This document shows positions 1-8,261 of a stretch of DNA of 17,168 bases, piece by piece. Within the stretch, counting starts at the first letter, position 1. Every line of letters starts with the position of its first letter. Location of the stretch: contig DHFK01000105.1 in NCBI GenBank assembly GCA_002400365.1, forward strand, positions 1 through 17,168, written 5' to 3'. The notes under the pieces are model-generated. The model was not told the DNA's origin, made no database searches, and was given only the letters and a program-made list of their open reading frames with translations. The position numbers and the translations under genes were made by a program. The stretch comes from Anaerolineales bacterium UBA4826 (lineage in GTDB: Bacteria > Chloroflexota > Anaerolineae > UBA4142).

Positions 1-1
1 G

Positions 2-2104
2 CTCTTTGCGAATCAAGCCGCGATCGCGATTGAAAACGCCCGCCTCTTTAGCGAAACCAGGGCTGCGCGCGACGCCGTGCTCAACATGCTAGAGGACTTG
101 GACGATACGGCGCGCCAAGTCAAAGCCTCTGAAGCGCAGTACCGCACGGTGGTAGAAAATGCGACCGAACTCATTTGGACGCGGGACAGCGAGGGACGCG
201 TCACCTTCGCCAACCGGTACGCCGAACAAGTCACCGGCTACAAACTCGCGGATTGGCAAGGGAAGGATTTGGCATCCGGCGTGGCGCCAGAGGATCTCTC
301 CCAAGCACGCCACGTTTTTCTCGAGACGCTCAAGGGCAAAGCCCAGAGTTATCCAGTGCGCCTCTACCGCGCCGATGACAGTTGGCTTTACCTTTCGGTC
401 AATACCGCGCCACTGTATCGTGACGGCGAAATCGTCGGCACGATCAGTTTTGGGCGAGACGTCACCGAGGAGGAGCGACTGCGGCGGGAGACCGAGCAGC
501 GTCTGAGCGAACTCTCCGCGCTCTTCGCGGTTTCCGCCGCGCTGCGTGAAGCCAAAACGCTAGGCGAGATGTTGCCGATCATCTTGCGTTCCACGGTTCA
601 GGTGATGCAGTGCGACCAGGGACTGCTTGCGCTGGTGGACCGCGAACGGGGTGAGGTGCAAGTGCGGGCGACGACGCCGGATCAAGCCAGTCTGTTGGGC
701 CTACGGACCAAAATCGGCGAGGGGATCGCCGGGCGTGTGGTGCAGACCGGGCGTCCGATGTTGCCAGCCGACCTTGCCGGTCTCGACGGCCCCGAATTCC
801 TGCGCCGACTCGTGCACGAGCCGCGCGCGGTGATCTGCTACCCGCTCAAGACTGCCGCAGAAGTCGTCGGCACGATTTCCCTGAGCGCGCCCCTGCCGCG
901 TGAGTTTTCCGAGGGCGAGTTGAAACTCCTCACCGCCATCGCGGATATGGCGGCGAGCGCGATCCACCGCGCCGGTCTCTTCGAGGATCTTGAGCGTCGC
1001 GTCCACGAACTTGCCACTCTGTTTGACGTGGGTAAGATGGTGACCGCGACCCTGCGGATCGAGGATGTGCAAGAATTTATTGTGCGCGCGGCGGCTCAGG
1101 CGGTTCACGCGGACGGCTCTTATCTTTTTCTCTGGACCGAGTCCGAACAGCGCTTGGTTATGCAAGCCGCTCATGGGCTTGCGCCGGACTTGGTCGGGCA
1201 GGTCAAATATCGCTTGGGCGAAGGACTTGCCGGTTGGGTCTTTTTGGAAGGCAAGCCCGCCAACGTACCCGACGTGGCTGCCGATCCGCGCTGGAAGCCC
1301 GAGCCAGACCAAGAGCGGACGCATGCCGCCGGGCGGGTCATCTCCGCCCTCGTCGTTCCGTTGAGAGTAGGGGAAAAGATGCTGGGCGTGCTAGGCGTGG
1401 TCAACAAAATTGGCGCGCCCGCCCCTTCGGCTGTGCTCCAGGCAGGCTTTAGCGCGAGCGACGAATCGCTCCTGACGACGCTGGCTGGTCAAGTTGCCAT
1501 TGCCATCGAGAACGCGCGCTTGTACGAAGACGTGCGCGGGCTTTCGACTGCGACGATTCGTTCGCTCGCGACCGCGATCGACGCGCGCGACCCGTACACG
1601 CGCGGTCACTCGGAAGAGGTGACGCGGCTCGCGGTGCAGGCGGCGCGCGAACTGGGCTGGAGCGGCGCGGACTTGGAAATGCTCGAATTCGCCGCGCTCT
1701 TGCACGACGTCGGCAAGATCGCCGTGCCGGATGCCATCCTGCACAAAGCCGGTCCGCTGACGCCCGATGAGTGGGACATTATTCGCCTGCATCCGTACCA
1801 CAGCGCGCAGATCATCAAGCCGGTTGAAGCGCTGCGGCGCATCGTCGCCTGGGTCTACCATCATCAAGAAAAGTGGGACGGAACCGGCTACCCGGATGGA
1901 CTAAAGGGCGAAGCGATTCCGGTCGGCGCGCGCATCATCGCCGTCGTGGATGCGTTCAACGCCATGACGACCAATCGCCCTTATCGCCGCGCCATGACGC
2001 GCGCGCAGGCGCTTGAAGAATTGCGGCAATGCGCCGGCAAGCAGTTTGACCCGCAGATCGTGCAGGTCTTTGTGCGGCTGGTTGACGTCGAAAAGGAGAC
2101 GTAA
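2..2104 (+). CDS. PAS-GAF-GAF-HD-GYP receptor, putative c-di-GMP phosphodiesterase (5' end outside window)
   Basis: The reading frame is open from base 2, so the gene enters from outside the window; the ATG at 77 is internal. The first visible residues (FANQAAIAIENARLF) are the typical last helix of a GAF domain. Numbering from the ATG at 77, there is a PAS domain at about 18-137, a GAF domain at about 150-300, a second at about 315-485, and an HD-GYP domain at about 495-670. The HD-GYP core is complete: His511, HDVGK at 543-547, the His pair 595-596, and DGTGYP at 601-606. HD-GYP domains of this type usually hydrolyse cyclic di-GMP using bound metal, and PAS/GAF domains sense ligands or redox state. 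No membrane segment is visible in this part. Product class is sure; substrate and signal are inferred. Confidence 0.93.
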   Translation, partial: LFANQAAIAIENARLFSETRAARDAVLNMLEDLDDTARQVKASEAQYRTVVENATELIWTRDSEGRVTFANRYAEQVTGYKLADWQGKDLASGVAPEDLSQARHVFLETLKGKAQSYPVRLYRADDSWLYLSVNTAPLYRDGEIVGTISFGRDVTEEERLRRETEQRLSELSALFAVSAALREAKTLGEMLPIILRSTVQVMQCDQGLLALVDRERGEVQVRATTPDQASLLGLRTKIGEGIAGRVVQTGRPMLPADLAGLDGPEFLRRLVHEPRAVICYPLKTAAEVVGTISLSAPLPREFSEGELKLLTAIADMAASAIHRAGLFEDLERRVHELATLFDVGKMVTATLRIEDVQEFIVRAAAQAVHADGSYLFLWTESEQRLVMQAAHGLAPDLVGQVKYRLGEGLAGWVFLEGKPANVPDVAADPRWKPEPDQERTHAAGRVISALVVPLRVGEKMLGVLGVVNKIGAPAPSAVLQAGFSASDESLLTTLAGQVAIAIENARLYEDVRGLSTATIRSLATAIDARDPYTRGHSEEVTRLAVQAARELGWSGADLEMLEFAALLHDVGKIAVPDAILHKAGPLTPDEWDIIRLHPYHSAQIIKPVEALRRIVAWVYHHQEKWDGTGYPDGLKGEAIPVGARIIAVVDAFNAMTTNRPYRRAMTRAQALEELRQCAGKQFDPQIVQVFVRLVDVEKET

Positions 2105-2150
2105 AAGCGTGAAACGTAAATTACGAATTACGTTTTACGTTTTACGCTTT
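2104..2150. terminator. AT-rich hairpin between convergent genes
   Basis: A 16-bp stem (2104-2119 with 2135-2150, one G-T wobble) and a 15-nt loop lie directly after the HD-GYP stop and just before the end of the DUF1634 gene on the other strand. It could end transcription in both directions, although the stem is AT-rich and the T-tracts are short. It is built from the repeated word ACGTAAA/TTTACGT. Confidence 0.55.
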
Positions 2151-2158
2151 GTGCTCGC

Positions 2159-2596
2159 TCACCCCCCGGTTTCTCCGATCACAAAACTCAACACCAGGAT
2201 CATCAGCACGAACGCGGTGATCGCCACGTACAGCCAATCGCGTTCCAGCGCGAACGCAATCACCGACACCGCCACGCGCATGACCGGAATAGCGATCAGC
2301 ACGAGCAGTCCCAGCGCGATGATCGCGTAGGGTTTGAGCGCGAGCACGCCGGTCAAGACATCGCCCAAGGTATTGGGAAAATCGGGCTTGCCGGAAAAGC
2401 CGACGATGCTGTTCAGATCATCCAGGCGCAACTGGTGATAGCCCGTCTGCCCGGTCAGGATCACCGCGCCGATACCAATTGCCACGATGCTGAAACTGAG
2501 AATCACACCCCAGCGCAGTAATCGGGCGATGAACAGTTCGATCCGCATCGTTTCGTCATTGTTATTCGTCGGGATCGGTTGCGCCACTTTTGACAT
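2159..2596 (-). CDS. DUF1634 family membrane protein
   Basis: A 145-residue protein with about three hydrophobic segments (about 27-48, 88-110 and 118-140) and the DUF1634 look: RIELFIARLLRWGV at the start and LGLLVLIAIPVMRVAVSV in the middle. DUF1634 proteins are commonly encoded beside TauE/SafE permeases, as here, but their function is not established. The ATG at 2596 is preceded by GAGG with 6-nt spacing, and the start lies 35 bp inside the preceding gene, so translation is probably coupled. It is the last gene of a three-gene minus-strand cluster. A role as partner or regulator of the permease is inferred from position. Confidence 0.8.
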   Translation of the reverse strand: MSKVAQPIPTNNNDETMRIELFIARLLRWGVILSFSIVAIGIGAVILTGQTGYHQLRLDDLNSIVGFSGKPDFPNTLGDVLTGVLALKPYAIIALGLLVLIAIPVMRVAVSVIAFALERDWLYVAITAFVLMILVLSFVIGETGG

Positions 2597-2945
2597 TTTC
2601 TTCCTCGTCCAGACTCGCCGTTTCCAGCGTCGAGATTTCTTCGGTGGGCGGCTGACTCAAGCGGTCAATCAGCCACAGCACCAGATTGACGGATAGCGCG
2701 CCCGCCGCCGCGCCCATCAGCGTTGGAAGCACCGCCACGTCCGCCACCACCAGGTTGTTGAGCGCCGAGTCCGCCGCGATGTAACTGGGCGCAGCCCACG
2801 CGCCCAAGAACGCGAGCGTCCCGGTCGCCGCCCACAATACCCGGTCGAACGTGGGGGACTGGCGCGCCCGCGGGATGAGCCAGACGATTGGCGCGGCGAC
2901 CAGAACCGCAACCGCCGCCATGATTAGGAACTGGATTATGGACAC
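2562..2945 (-). CDS. Small unrecognised membrane protein between TauE/SafE and DUF1634 genes
   Basis: A 127-residue protein that I do not recognise. It has three likely membrane helices (about 5-25, 38-58 and 73-95) and an acidic cytoplasm-like tail (EEISTLETASLDEEENV). The GTG start at 2945 is chosen because AGGAG lies 7 nt upstream. The gene begins 12 bp after the permease stop and overlaps the DUF1634 gene by 35 bp, so all three are almost certainly co-transcribed. There are no catalytic motifs. It could be an accessory subunit of the permease; that is inference from position only. Confidence 0.75.
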   Translation of the reverse strand: MSIIQFLIMAAVAVLVAAPIVWLIPRARQSPTFDRVLWAATGTLAFLGAWAAPSYIAADSALNNLVVADVAVLPTLMGAAAGALSVNLVLWLIDRLSQPPTEEISTLETASLDEEENVKSGATDPDE

Positions 2946-2957
2946 GTAAAACTCCTC

Positions 2958-3803
2958 TCAAAAGCGAATACCCACTCCCTTGGCGAGCATTTGCAGCGCG
3001 ACGAAAACGAGCACGACGATAAAGACGCGCCGAATCAGTGTGCTGCGCGCGCGCATCATCAGCCGCGTCCCAACCGTCGCGCCGATCAGCACCCCCATCG
3101 CCACCGGCGCGGCGATGAATGGATTGACGTCGCCGCGCACAAAGTACACGCCCGCGCTCGCCGCCGCCGTGACGCCGATCATCAGATTGCTCGTCGCCGT
3201 GGACACCTTCATCGGCAGTTTCATGGCAATGTCCATCGCCGGCACTTTGAGCACGCCGCTGCCGATACCCAACAAGCCGGACACCGCGCCGGCGACGAAC
3301 ATCAACGGCAAGCCATAGCGCGCGCCGCGCACGTTGTACGTCACGTGCTGATTCAACGCGGTATCGTAATAGGAACTGCCCAGGCGCAGGAAATTGGCGA
3401 GCGGACCCATCGCGACGCCCGTGGGCAATTCCGCATCGCGCCGGCGAAACATCGCGTACGCGGAATAGAGCAGCACGATCCCGAACACGCTAAACAGTCC
3501 AGGCCCCCCGATGTAGCCGGCGACGAACGCGCCGAAAATCGCGCCGGTCGTCGTCGCCATTTCCAAGAACATGCCGACGCGAATGTTAGTGACGCCATCC
3601 CGCAAGTACGCCGCCGCCGCGCCGGAGGACGTCGCAATGACCGACACGATGCTGGCGCCGATCGCGTAATGAATGTCGAGCCCGAGCGCCAGCGTCAGCA
3701 CGGGCACCAGGATGACGCCGCCGCCCAAGCCGAGCAGCGCGCCAAAAATTCCTGCGCCCACCGAGACGCTAAACGTCTCGATCAAGAACAGAATAGCCGC
3801 CAA
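2958..3803 (-). CDS. TauE/SafE family permease (putative sulfite/organosulfonate or other anion exporter)
   Basis: A 281-residue integral membrane protein with the internal duplication of the TauE/SafE family: GALLGLGGGVILVPVL at 21-36 and SGLLGIGSGVLKVPAM at 175-190, each followed by a polar helix (GASIVSVIATSSGAAAA at 49-65 and STATSNLMIGVTAAAS at 201-216). Members export small anions such as sulfite, sulfoacetate or taurine-derived compounds; the substrate cannot be read from sequence. The start is a TTG at 3803 with GGAG 7 nt upstream. It is the first gene of the cluster with the small membrane protein and the DUF1634 protein. Some relatives are annotated simply as UPF0721 transporters. 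Confidence 0.88.
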   Translation of the reverse strand: MAAILFLIETFSVSVGAGIFGALLGLGGGVILVPVLTLALGLDIHYAIGASIVSVIATSSGAAAAYLRDGVTNIRVGMFLEMATTTGAIFGAFVAGYIGGPGLFSVFGIVLLYSAYAMFRRRDAELPTGVAMGPLANFLRLGSSYYDTALNQHVTYNVRGARYGLPLMFVAGAVSGLLGIGSGVLKVPAMDIAMKLPMKVSTATSNLMIGVTAAASAGVYFVRGDVNPFIAAPVAMGVLIGATVGTRLMMRARSTLIRRVFIVVLVFVALQMLAKGVGIRF

Positions 3804-3928
3804 GTCTCAACTCCTTCGACCTTCGTTCTTCCCGTCCAACACACCAACCTATCTTATCACGCTTCAATCTATTTGAAAAATGGGCAGCGCACCGTTGCAG
3901 CGCGGCATATCATCGCCATATACGCGAA

Positions 3929-3957
3929 GATGCGGATGAGCAAAACTCATCCGCATC
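3929..3957. other. Perfect 12-bp hairpin
   Basis: The arms GATGCGGATGAG (3929-3940) and CTCATCCGCATC (3946-3957) are fully complementary around a 5-nt loop. It lies downstream of the glutamate synthase operon (minus strand) and upstream of the permease cluster. No U-tract follows on either strand, so an intrinsic terminator is not proven; RNA 3'-end protection or a protein site are alternatives. Confidence 0.6.
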
Positions 3958-3970
3958 CTGCTTTCGGATA

Positions 3971-4010
3971 GCATCCTGGCTGACGCTGACAAGTCGAAGG
4001 GTCAGGATGC
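3971..4010. other. Second hairpin sharing the GCATCC/GGATGC word
   Basis: GCATCCTGGC (3971-3980) pairs with GTCAGGATGC (4001-4010) over 10 bp with one wobble, loop about 20 nt. It lies 13 bp after the hairpin at 3929-3957 and reuses the same six-base word, so the two may be related copies or alternative partners. Confidence 0.5.
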
Positions 4011-4106
4011 CGTGTGGTGGTGCAGTAGGCAAGTTATTCTCTTACGAACCCATACTTTCCATGTTGTCTATTCGCGCGCTTCGCGTTATGCGCGGATAAA
4101 CGATTT

Positions 4107-6434
4107 CTATTCCTTCTCCGTCTCCTCGACCCAATTCGGCACCATCGTCCAGATGCCGCTGGGACACGCGGCGGCGCAAAAGCCGCAGCCGATGCAATGT
4201 TCGTCGGCGACGCGGAATTCGAACGCGCCGTTGGGATGTTCGTACCGGCTGATCGCGTGCTGCCCGCAGATCGCGACGCAGATGTTGCAATCGCGGCAAG
4301 TGCCGCACGAAATACAGCGCGCGCCCTCGGAGAGCGGATCGGTTGGGCATTGGCTCACGCGCGGCGTAAAGTAAATCAAGTTCAGTTTTTCTTGCGGCAT
4401 CACGGGCTTGTGCGGCAACTGGAACGGCTCGCCCATCAAATCCGCGTGCAGCGCGAGCGCGGCGATGCGGCCCGCGCCAATTGCCTGGGTCAGCAAGCCG
4501 GGCTTGACGACGTCGCCAACTGCGTACACGCGCGGATCGCGCGTGCGCCCGGTTTCGTCCACCGCGAGCCAGTGCTGCTTGACGCGCGTGAGATTCTCCG
4601 GCAGCCAGGCGGTGTCCGGCACTTCGCCGATCGCGACGACGACGACGTCCGCCGGCAGCGAATCACCTTCCCTGAAAAAGAGTTGTCCGTCGGTGTATTC
4701 GGCGACGGTGCGGGGCCACACCACCTGCGTGCCGAGCGCCATCGCGGACTCGCGCTCGCGGCTCGAACTGGCGGGCGCTTGAATGTCCACCGCGGTCACG
4801 CTCGCCGCGCCGAGTTGCCATGCCGTCGTGCCGACATCCATGCCGACGTCGCCCGCGCCGATGACGACGACCGATTTGCCGGCAACGCCGACGACCGGCT
4901 TGCCGGCGTTCGCGCGCGTCAGAAATTCCAGCGCGGTGTACGCGCGTTCGTTGCCGGGAAAGGCAAGCCCGCGCGGTTTGTGCGCGCCCGTCGCCACGAT
5001 CACGCCGTCGTAAATGTCGCGCACCTGTCGAAAGAAATCGGGCGTCATTTCCGAATCAAGTTGGACCTGAACGCCCAGCGAAAGAATGCGGCGAATCTCG
5101 GTCTGCACCAATTCTTTTTCGAGCCGACTGTGTGGGATCGCGTGCGCCATCTTGCCGCCGAGCCAAGTTCCTTTCTCAAAAAGCGTGACCGTGTGACCGT
5201 GCAGCGCGAGTTGCCATGCCGCCGAGAGTCCCGCCACGCCCGCGCCGATGACCGCGACGCGTTTGCCGGTGTGCGCGGCGAGCGGCGGCGCGGGCAAGTC
5301 CATCGAAAATTTGCCGAGCGGTCCGGCGAGAACGGCGAAATCAATTTTCTGCCGCGTGCACGCGGTCATGCACGGATTCGGACACGCCGCGCCGCAAACC
5401 GAGCCGGGGAACGGATTGTACTGCAGGACGAGGTCGAGCGCCTCGCGGATTTTGCCTTTCCGCAGCAGGTTGATGCGATCCTGGGTCGGGATGCCGCTCG
5501 GGCACGCGTACTCGCACGGCGCGGCAAAGACTGCGTTGTTCCACACCGGCGTATGCGTGCGATACTCGCCCATTGCCACGAGTGGGATCACATCGCCCGG
5601 GTCTTGCACCACGTCGCCGAACAGTCCACCTTGAATCCAGCGCTGCGCGCGAAACTCGCCAAGCGAGCGGCGTTTCTGCCGTTGCTTGAGTTCCTCGTAA
5701 CTCTTGGGAATGATCTTGCGCCACGCCTCGGGCGTGAGCAAGGTATCGAGCAAATCGAGCCGCGCGACCGCCTGGAGGAATTTCGGCATGCCCGCGTTGA
5801 GAAAATCCCAGTCTTCTTTCTCCAGCGTCTCGATGAGTTTGACGTTGCCGGGCAATTTGCCGATCGGTCCCCGCACGTACACCGTGCCGCCAACCATGCC
5901 GATACACGCGCGCTCGCCGATGACCGAAGCGAATTCCTCCGAGTCGTACCCGCACACGACCGCGATGCCGCCGCCCATAAACTCGAATGGAAACGAGCCG
6001 GTGTTTTTCAAAATCCACAATTGCGGCGGATTGTACGCCGGGTCGTGTTTCATCAGCGAGCCGGTGCGCGTGCCGGCGCGTCCACCGATGTAGATCACGC
6101 CGTCTGCCGCGCAGTGCCCGGTCGTATCGCCGCCATCGCCTTTGACGACGATCGTCGCGCCTGCGTTCAGCCACCCGACATCCGCCGGCGCGGGACCTTC
6201 GACGACGATCTCCGTGCCCGGCATGCCCATCGAGCCAACGCGCTGACCGGGATTGCGGACCAGAAATTTTAACGGCTTGCCGTCCACGCTCCACAACGGC
6301 CCGCCGATGTCGTGCTGACCGGATGCGTCAACGACGAACTCGGTCTCGCCCTGTTCCATCGCCGCGTAGATTTCTTGCAAGAGAACCTGGGTTGACTTTC
6401 TCCTATTGTTTCCGTAAGTCGTTAGATGTTTCAT
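4107..6434 (-). CDS. Glutamate synthase GXGXG domain fused to GltD-like NAD(P)H oxidoreductase with C-terminal ferredoxin domain
   Basis: A 775-residue fusion. Residues 20-240 are the glycine-rich beta-helix (GXGXG) domain that normally ends the glutamate synthase large subunit. Residues 300-670 are GltD-like: Cys307/311 and Cys347/351/355/359 for Fe-S binding, the FAD motif VIGAGVAGLSAA near 395-406, the NAD(P) motif VIGAGDVGMD near 524-533, and YAVGDVV at 637-643. Residues 700-760 hold a Cys-rich stretch (707, 710, 713, 716, 719, 723) and a 4Fe-4S motif (747, 750, 753, 757). The ATG at 6434 has GGAG 8 nt upstream; an in-frame TTG at 6461 has no such site. It is the last gene of the operon and probably passes NAD(P)H or ferredoxin electrons to the FMN subunit. 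The bacterial enzyme usually has GXGXG on GltB and GltD separate. Confidence 0.9.
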   Translation of the reverse strand: MKHLTTYGNNRRKSTQVLLQEIYAAMEQGETEFVVDASGQHDIGGPLWSVDGKPLKFLVRNPGQRVGSMGMPGTEIVVEGPAPADVGWLNAGATIVVKGDGGDTTGHCAADGVIYIGGRAGTRTGSLMKHDPAYNPPQLWILKNTGSFPFEFMGGGIAVVCGYDSEEFASVIGERACIGMVGGTVYVRGPIGKLPGNVKLIETLEKEDWDFLNAGMPKFLQAVARLDLLDTLLTPEAWRKIIPKSYEELKQRQKRRSLGEFRAQRWIQGGLFGDVVQDPGDVIPLVAMGEYRTHTPVWNNAVFAAPCEYACPSGIPTQDRINLLRKGKIREALDLVLQYNPFPGSVCGAACPNPCMTACTRQKIDFAVLAGPLGKFSMDLPAPPLAAHTGKRVAVIGAGVAGLSAAWQLALHGHTVTLFEKGTWLGGKMAHAIPHSRLEKELVQTEIRRILSLGVQVQLDSEMTPDFFRQVRDIYDGVIVATGAHKPRGLAFPGNERAYTALEFLTRANAGKPVVGVAGKSVVVIGAGDVGMDVGTTAWQLGAASVTAVDIQAPASSSRERESAMALGTQVVWPRTVAEYTDGQLFFREGDSLPADVVVVAIGEVPDTAWLPENLTRVKQHWLAVDETGRTRDPRVYAVGDVVKPGLLTQAIGAGRIAALALHADLMGEPFQLPHKPVMPQEKLNLIYFTPRVSQCPTDPLSEGARCISCGTCRDCNICVAICGQHAISRYEHPNGAFEFRVADEHCIGCGFCAAACPSGIWTMVPNWVEETEKE

Positions 6435-6446
6435 GTCAGATTCTCC

Positions 6447-6514
6447 AATTTCAGATTTCAAATTTCAGATTGCAGATTTGAAAATCTGAAATCATAAATC
6501 TGAAATCTGAAATT
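6447..6514. repeat. Imperfect 34-bp inverted repeat inside the glutamate synthase operon
   Basis: The gap between the FMN-synthase stop (6516) and the GltBD-like start (6434) is almost entirely one inverted repeat. The outer 14 bp (6447-6460 and 6501-6514) are perfectly complementary, and about 29 of 34 positions pair overall. It is made from repeats of ATTTCAGATTTC. The hairpin ends next to the ribosome site of the downstream gene, so it may tune the relative output of the two subunits or protect mRNA ends; it may also be a dispersed genomic repeat. Confidence 0.75.
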
Positions 6515-6515
6515 T

Positions 6516-8261
6516 CTAGCATGCGTACGCAATCTGCAGCCGCTCCGCCGCCGCTTTCGACAAAGAGACGAGCGCGTCGCTGCGACCGATCGGCAGCGTC
6601 GAGTTGCCGATGGGCGCCATCAGTTTCTTGAGTTCTTGATCGAGCGCGAGGAAATAGTCCACGATATTCTGCGCGACCGCGTCCACGTCGAGCCGCGCGA
6701 CGAGCCGATGTTCCTGGGTGCAGATGCCGACCGGGCAATAGCCGGTGTTGCACGCGTTGCAGCGGCCCTTTTCGTTGCCGACGCAGCCGGCGAGTTGCAG
6801 CCAGATCTTCGCGGCGAAGACGCCGTTCGCGCCGAGGCAAATCGCTTTGAACGCATCCGCCGCGAGATCGCCGGTATCGCCCAAGCCGCCGCCGACGAAA
6901 AGCGGAATCTGCCCTTGCTTGCCTTGCTCCACCGCCGCGAGGTAGCAATCGCGCAATTTGCTCAGGATCGGATGACCGGTGTGGTCCATGCTCACTGCGT
7001 GCGCCGCGCCGGTGCCGCCCTGAATGCCATCGAGGAAAAAGCCGCCGACGATGCGGTACGGATCGCGCACGAGATTGTTGAACACCGCGACGCTCGTCGA
7101 ACTCGCGGCGACTTTGATCGCGACCGGCACGCGGAACTTGAACGCCGCGTTCATGCTCAAGAACATTTTCTGCACCGACTCTTCGATGCTGTACAAACCC
7201 TGATGATTCGGCGGGCTGAGCAAGTCGGCTTTCGGCACGCCGCGAATCGCTTGAATGTGCGGCGCGACTTTTTCCGCCGGCAAGAGGCCGCCGTCGCCCG
7301 GTTTCGCGCCCTGTCCGATTTTAATGAGAATTGCCGCGGGATCGGTCACCATCTGCGGCATCGCTTTGACGATGCGATTCCAGCCGAAATGTCCGCTCGC
7401 GATCTGGATGATAAAGTATTTCAAGTACTCCGACTTTAATAATCGCCCCGGCATTCCGCCTTCGCCAGACGACATGCGAACGGGCAGCCCGCACTCTTCG
7501 TTAAGATACGCGACGGCGAGCGCGAGCGCTTCCCACATCCGCCACGAGAGCGCGCCCACGGACATGTCGCCGATGAGGACCGGATAGATCCAACGTAGGG
7601 GCGGGGTCACCCCGCCCTTACATAGAACGAGTTTTTCGTTCTCAACTTTGAGCGGCAGTTCGTTCGCCGGCAAACCGCGGCCGAGCGGCGTCAACAGATC
7701 GAACGTGTGCCGCGCCGCGTCGAGCGACGGGTCGGTCATCTGGCTGATGCGTCCGACTTTGATATAGTCCAGGACGCGTTTGGGATTGCCGTGTCCGCGT
7801 CCGCCGCGCTTGATCGGCGAGCCGCCGCGCCGCGCGACGAGGGGGAAACGGTGATGCTCGTTCGCCACCGGGCGAATCGAATTCGTCGGGCAAACTTTTT
7901 CGCACATCGAGCAGCCGCGGCAATAGTTTTTGGGATCGTTCACCGGCTTGATCGCCATGATGACTTTAGTCGAGTCCACCGGCTTGGGCAAGTTACCCAC
8001 GCTCAAGGCGTGCCCGGCTTTCTGCAATTGCGGACGAAGCGAGCCAAAGGTGCAGGTGGCAACGCACGAGCCGCAGCGGATGCACGTCTCGGAATTCCAC
8101 TCAATCTGCCACGGAAAATCCATCGGGTGGGCGTCGCGCACAAAGGTCGGCTTGATCGCGGATATGCGCCCGTTGCCGTCCGGCGGCTTGGCGCTCGCGC
8201 TCGGCTCGTGCCCGTTGCCGCGGACGGGCACCTGGACGCGCGGCGCGTCTATTGTTGCCAT
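6516..8261 (-). CDS. Glutamate synthase FMN domain subunit with N-terminal double ferredoxin (archaeal-type GltB2)
   Basis: A 581-residue protein. The N-terminal 4Fe-4S motifs are at Cys60/63/66/70 and Cys114/117/120/124. The C-terminal two thirds is the glutamate synthase FMN barrel: GQGAKPGDGGLLP at 316-328, SPPNHQGLYSIEE at 349-361, GGTGAA at 415-420, and the Fe-S loop CNACNTGYCPVGICTQ at 501-516. It would convert 2-oxoglutarate plus ammonia to glutamate using electrons from the GltD-like partner. The frame is open further upstream, but the ATG at 8261 is chosen because GGAGG lies just ahead and the product then starts before the first Fe-S motif. It overlaps the amidotransferase gene by 13 bp. 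A palindrome is read in frame at 214-222. An N-methylglutamate synthase or other GlxD-like role is the main alternative. Confidence 0.92.
   Translation of the reverse strand: MATIDAPRVQVPVRGNGHEPSASAKPPDGNGRISAIKPTFVRDAHPMDFPWQIEWNSETCIRCGSCVATCTFGSLRPQLQKAGHALSVGNLPKPVDSTKVIMAIKPVNDPKNYCRGCSMCEKVCPTNSIRPVANEHHRFPLVARRGGSPIKRGGRGHGNPKRVLDYIKVGRISQMTDPSLDAARHTFDLLTPLGRGLPANELPLKVENEKLVLCKGGVTPPLRWIYPVLIGDMSVGALSWRMWEALALAVAYLNEECGLPVRMSSGEGGMPGRLLKSEYLKYFIIQIASGHFGWNRIVKAMPQMVTDPAAILIKIGQGAKPGDGGLLPAEKVAPHIQAIRGVPKADLLSPPNHQGLYSIEESVQKMFLSMNAAFKFRVPVAIKVAASSTSVAVFNNLVRDPYRIVGGFFLDGIQGGTGAAHAVSMDHTGHPILSKLRDCYLAAVEQGKQGQIPLFVGGGLGDTGDLAADAFKAICLGANGVFAAKIWLQLAGCVGNEKGRCNACNTGYCPVGICTQEHRLVARLDVDAVAQNIVDYFLALDQELKKLMAPIGNSTLPIGRSDALVSLSKAAAERLQIAYAC
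7595..7621. repeat. 12-bp palindrome inside the FMN-synthase coding sequence
   Basis: A GTAGGGGCGGGG arm and its complement pair over 12 bp (one wobble) around a 3-nt loop. Palindromes beginning GTAGGGGCG are, to my knowledge, typical of dispersed intergenic repeats in Chloroflexota and cyanobacteria. Here it is translated as roughly CKGGVTPPL without breaking the frame, just before the conserved strand WIYPVLIGDMS. Confidence 0.65.

Larger units (their letters stand above)
3804..4106. other. Intergenic stretch with two tandem hairpins
   Basis: No convincing gene is present between the permease start and the end of the glutamate synthase operon. The region holds the putative promoter and ribosome site of the permease cluster (AAGGAG near 3811-3817, read on the minus strand) and two hairpins listed separately. 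A weak GC-rich stem-loop lies near 4065-4095, just after the GltBD-like stop, but it has no T-tract. Confidence 0.5.

Noticed and set aside
2991..3971. A 326-codon plus-strand frame opposite the TauE/SafE gene
   Set aside because: Low-complexity Arg/His/Ala/Gln composition and no recognisable motif; the opposite strand has the clear permease duplication.
4197..6272. A 691-codon open frame on the plus strand antisense to the GltBD-like gene
   Set aside because: It is rich in Arg, Ala, His and Asp with no domain pattern, lacks a ribosome site and lies wholly opposite a gene with intact Fe-S, FAD and NAD motifs; a GC-rich shadow frame.
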